A stretch of 24,857 nt of DNA from Nitrospira sp. UBA2082. GTDB lineage: Bacteria > Nitrospirota > Nitrospiria > Nitrospirales > Nitrospiraceae. Under the pieces are notes generated by a model. That model had not been told where the DNA came from. It searched no databases and saw only the letters and a list, made by a program, of their open reading frames with translations. Where the stretch lies: NCBI GenBank assembly GCA_002331335.1, contig DCZO01000001.1, positions 21,802 through 46,658 on the forward strand, in the 5' to 3' direction. The stretch's first letter is position 1. Every line of letters begins with the position of its first letter. Shown one piece after another: positions 24,295 to 24,857 of this stretch. The translations under genes and the position numbers were made by a program.

Positions 24295-24857
24295 GTGAAG
24301 ATACATCCAACAGCGATTATCCATCCCAAGGCGAAACTTGACGATGATGTGGAAGTGGGGCCGTTCTGCGTCGTCGGCGAGCACGTCACGATCGGGAAGG
24401 GGACCCGGTTGTTATCCCATGTCTCCATCGACGGATGGACCGAGGTCGGCGAGCGCAATGAGGTGCATCCCTTTGCCTCGATCGGCGGCCCGCCGCAGCA
24501 CCTCGGCTATCGTGGAGAGCCTACGAAAGTCGTGCTCGGCGACGACAACGTGATTCGTGAATATGTCACCATCAATCGCGGGACGGTACAAGGCGGCGGG
24601 GTGACCTCTCTTGGGTCCAAGGGCATCTTGATGGCCTATGTGCACGTGGCGCACGATTGCCGGCTCGGGAACCATATCATTATGGCAAACGCGGCGAGCT
24701 TGGCCGGACACATTACGATCGGAGATCATTCCGTTATCGGAGGGTTAACCGGCATTCTTCAGTTTGTGCGAGTCGGAGACTATGTGATGGTCGGCGGGTG
24801 TTGTGCAATCGGCCAGGATATCCCGCCATTTACGTTTGCCGCCGGCGGGTATCGGGC
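24295..24857 (+). CDS. lpxA: UDP-N-acetylglucosamine acyltransferase LpxA, N-terminal part
   Basis: LpxA starts lipid A synthesis by moving a hydroxyacyl chain from ACP to UDP-GlcNAc in the cytoplasm. The 187 visible codons from GTG 24295 (preceded by AAAGGGGG) form left-handed beta-helix hexapeptide repeats: MKIHPTAIIHPKAKLDD, VEVGPFCVVGEHVTIG, FASIGGPPQHLGYRGE, NVIREYVTINRGT, and AYVHVAHDCRLGN with catalytic His120 in VAHDC, matching His125 of E. coli. Then HSVIGGLTGILQFVRVGDYVMVGG follows. The gene runs off the right edge; the C-terminal helical part is not seen. A gap of 125 nt separates it from fabZ. Confidence 0.96.
   Translation, partial: MKIHPTAIIHPKAKLDDDVEVGPFCVVGEHVTIGKGTRLLSHVSIDGWTEVGERNEVHPFASIGGPPQHLGYRGEPTKVVLGDDNVIREYVTINRGTVQGGGVTSLGSKGILMAYVHVAHDCRLGNHIIMANAASLAGHITIGDHSVIGGLTGILQFVRVGDYVMVGGCCAIGQDIPPFTFAAGGYR

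Overview
The window reads as a Gram-negative chromosome with moderately high GC. An LPS outer membrane is implied by bamA, skp, fabZ and lpxA. Gene content and style (lon-thiL-DUF2062 cluster, long Sec-exported Rhs protein, bamA-skp-skp-fabZ-lpxA run) fit a Nitrospira-like member of Nitrospirota. That assignment is from memory of gene neighbourhoods and is not proven by any single sequence here.

Left part (1-5443, all minus strand): a housekeeping run of galU, lon, thiL, a DUF2062 membrane protein and an HD-domain phosphohydrolase that runs off the left edge. From lon onward the genes are tightly packed (9 nt, 1-nt overlap, 14 nt) and probably form one operon. galU has its own good promoter, so close to the ATG that its mRNA should be leaderless.

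Middle part (about 5480-19522): accessory DNA. A DD35E transposase gene (plus strand) is followed by an Rhs polymorphic-toxin-like locus on the minus strand. The parent rhs gene encodes 2728 aa: Sec signal, Ig-like stalk, carboxypeptidase-regulatory-like domain, an inserted LamG domain, YD repeats and a variable tip. Downstream lie two displaced rhs 3' ends with different tips. Each of the three tips is followed at once by its own small gene: an acyl-carrier-fold-like soluble protein, a two-TM zinc-ribbon protein, and a two-TM protein. The order is rhs/tip1, imm1, orphan tip2, imm2, orphan tip3, imm3. The shared core DNA is colinear at exact offsets of 2500 bp (orphan 2) and 4148 bp (orphan 3), and both orphans are in frame with the parent. 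Homologous recombination would therefore swap the tip and delete the intervening cassette(s). Tips and partner genes are visibly more AT-rich than the core.

Right part (19749-24857, plus strand): a near-consensus sigma70 promoter drives bamA, then two OmpH/Skp-like periplasmic chaperones (the first probably a lipoprotein), fabZ and the start of lpxA. This is the classic outer-membrane biogenesis cluster, but lpxD is not in its usual place between skp and fabZ.

No rRNA, tRNA, CRISPR array or convincing rho-independent terminator was seen.
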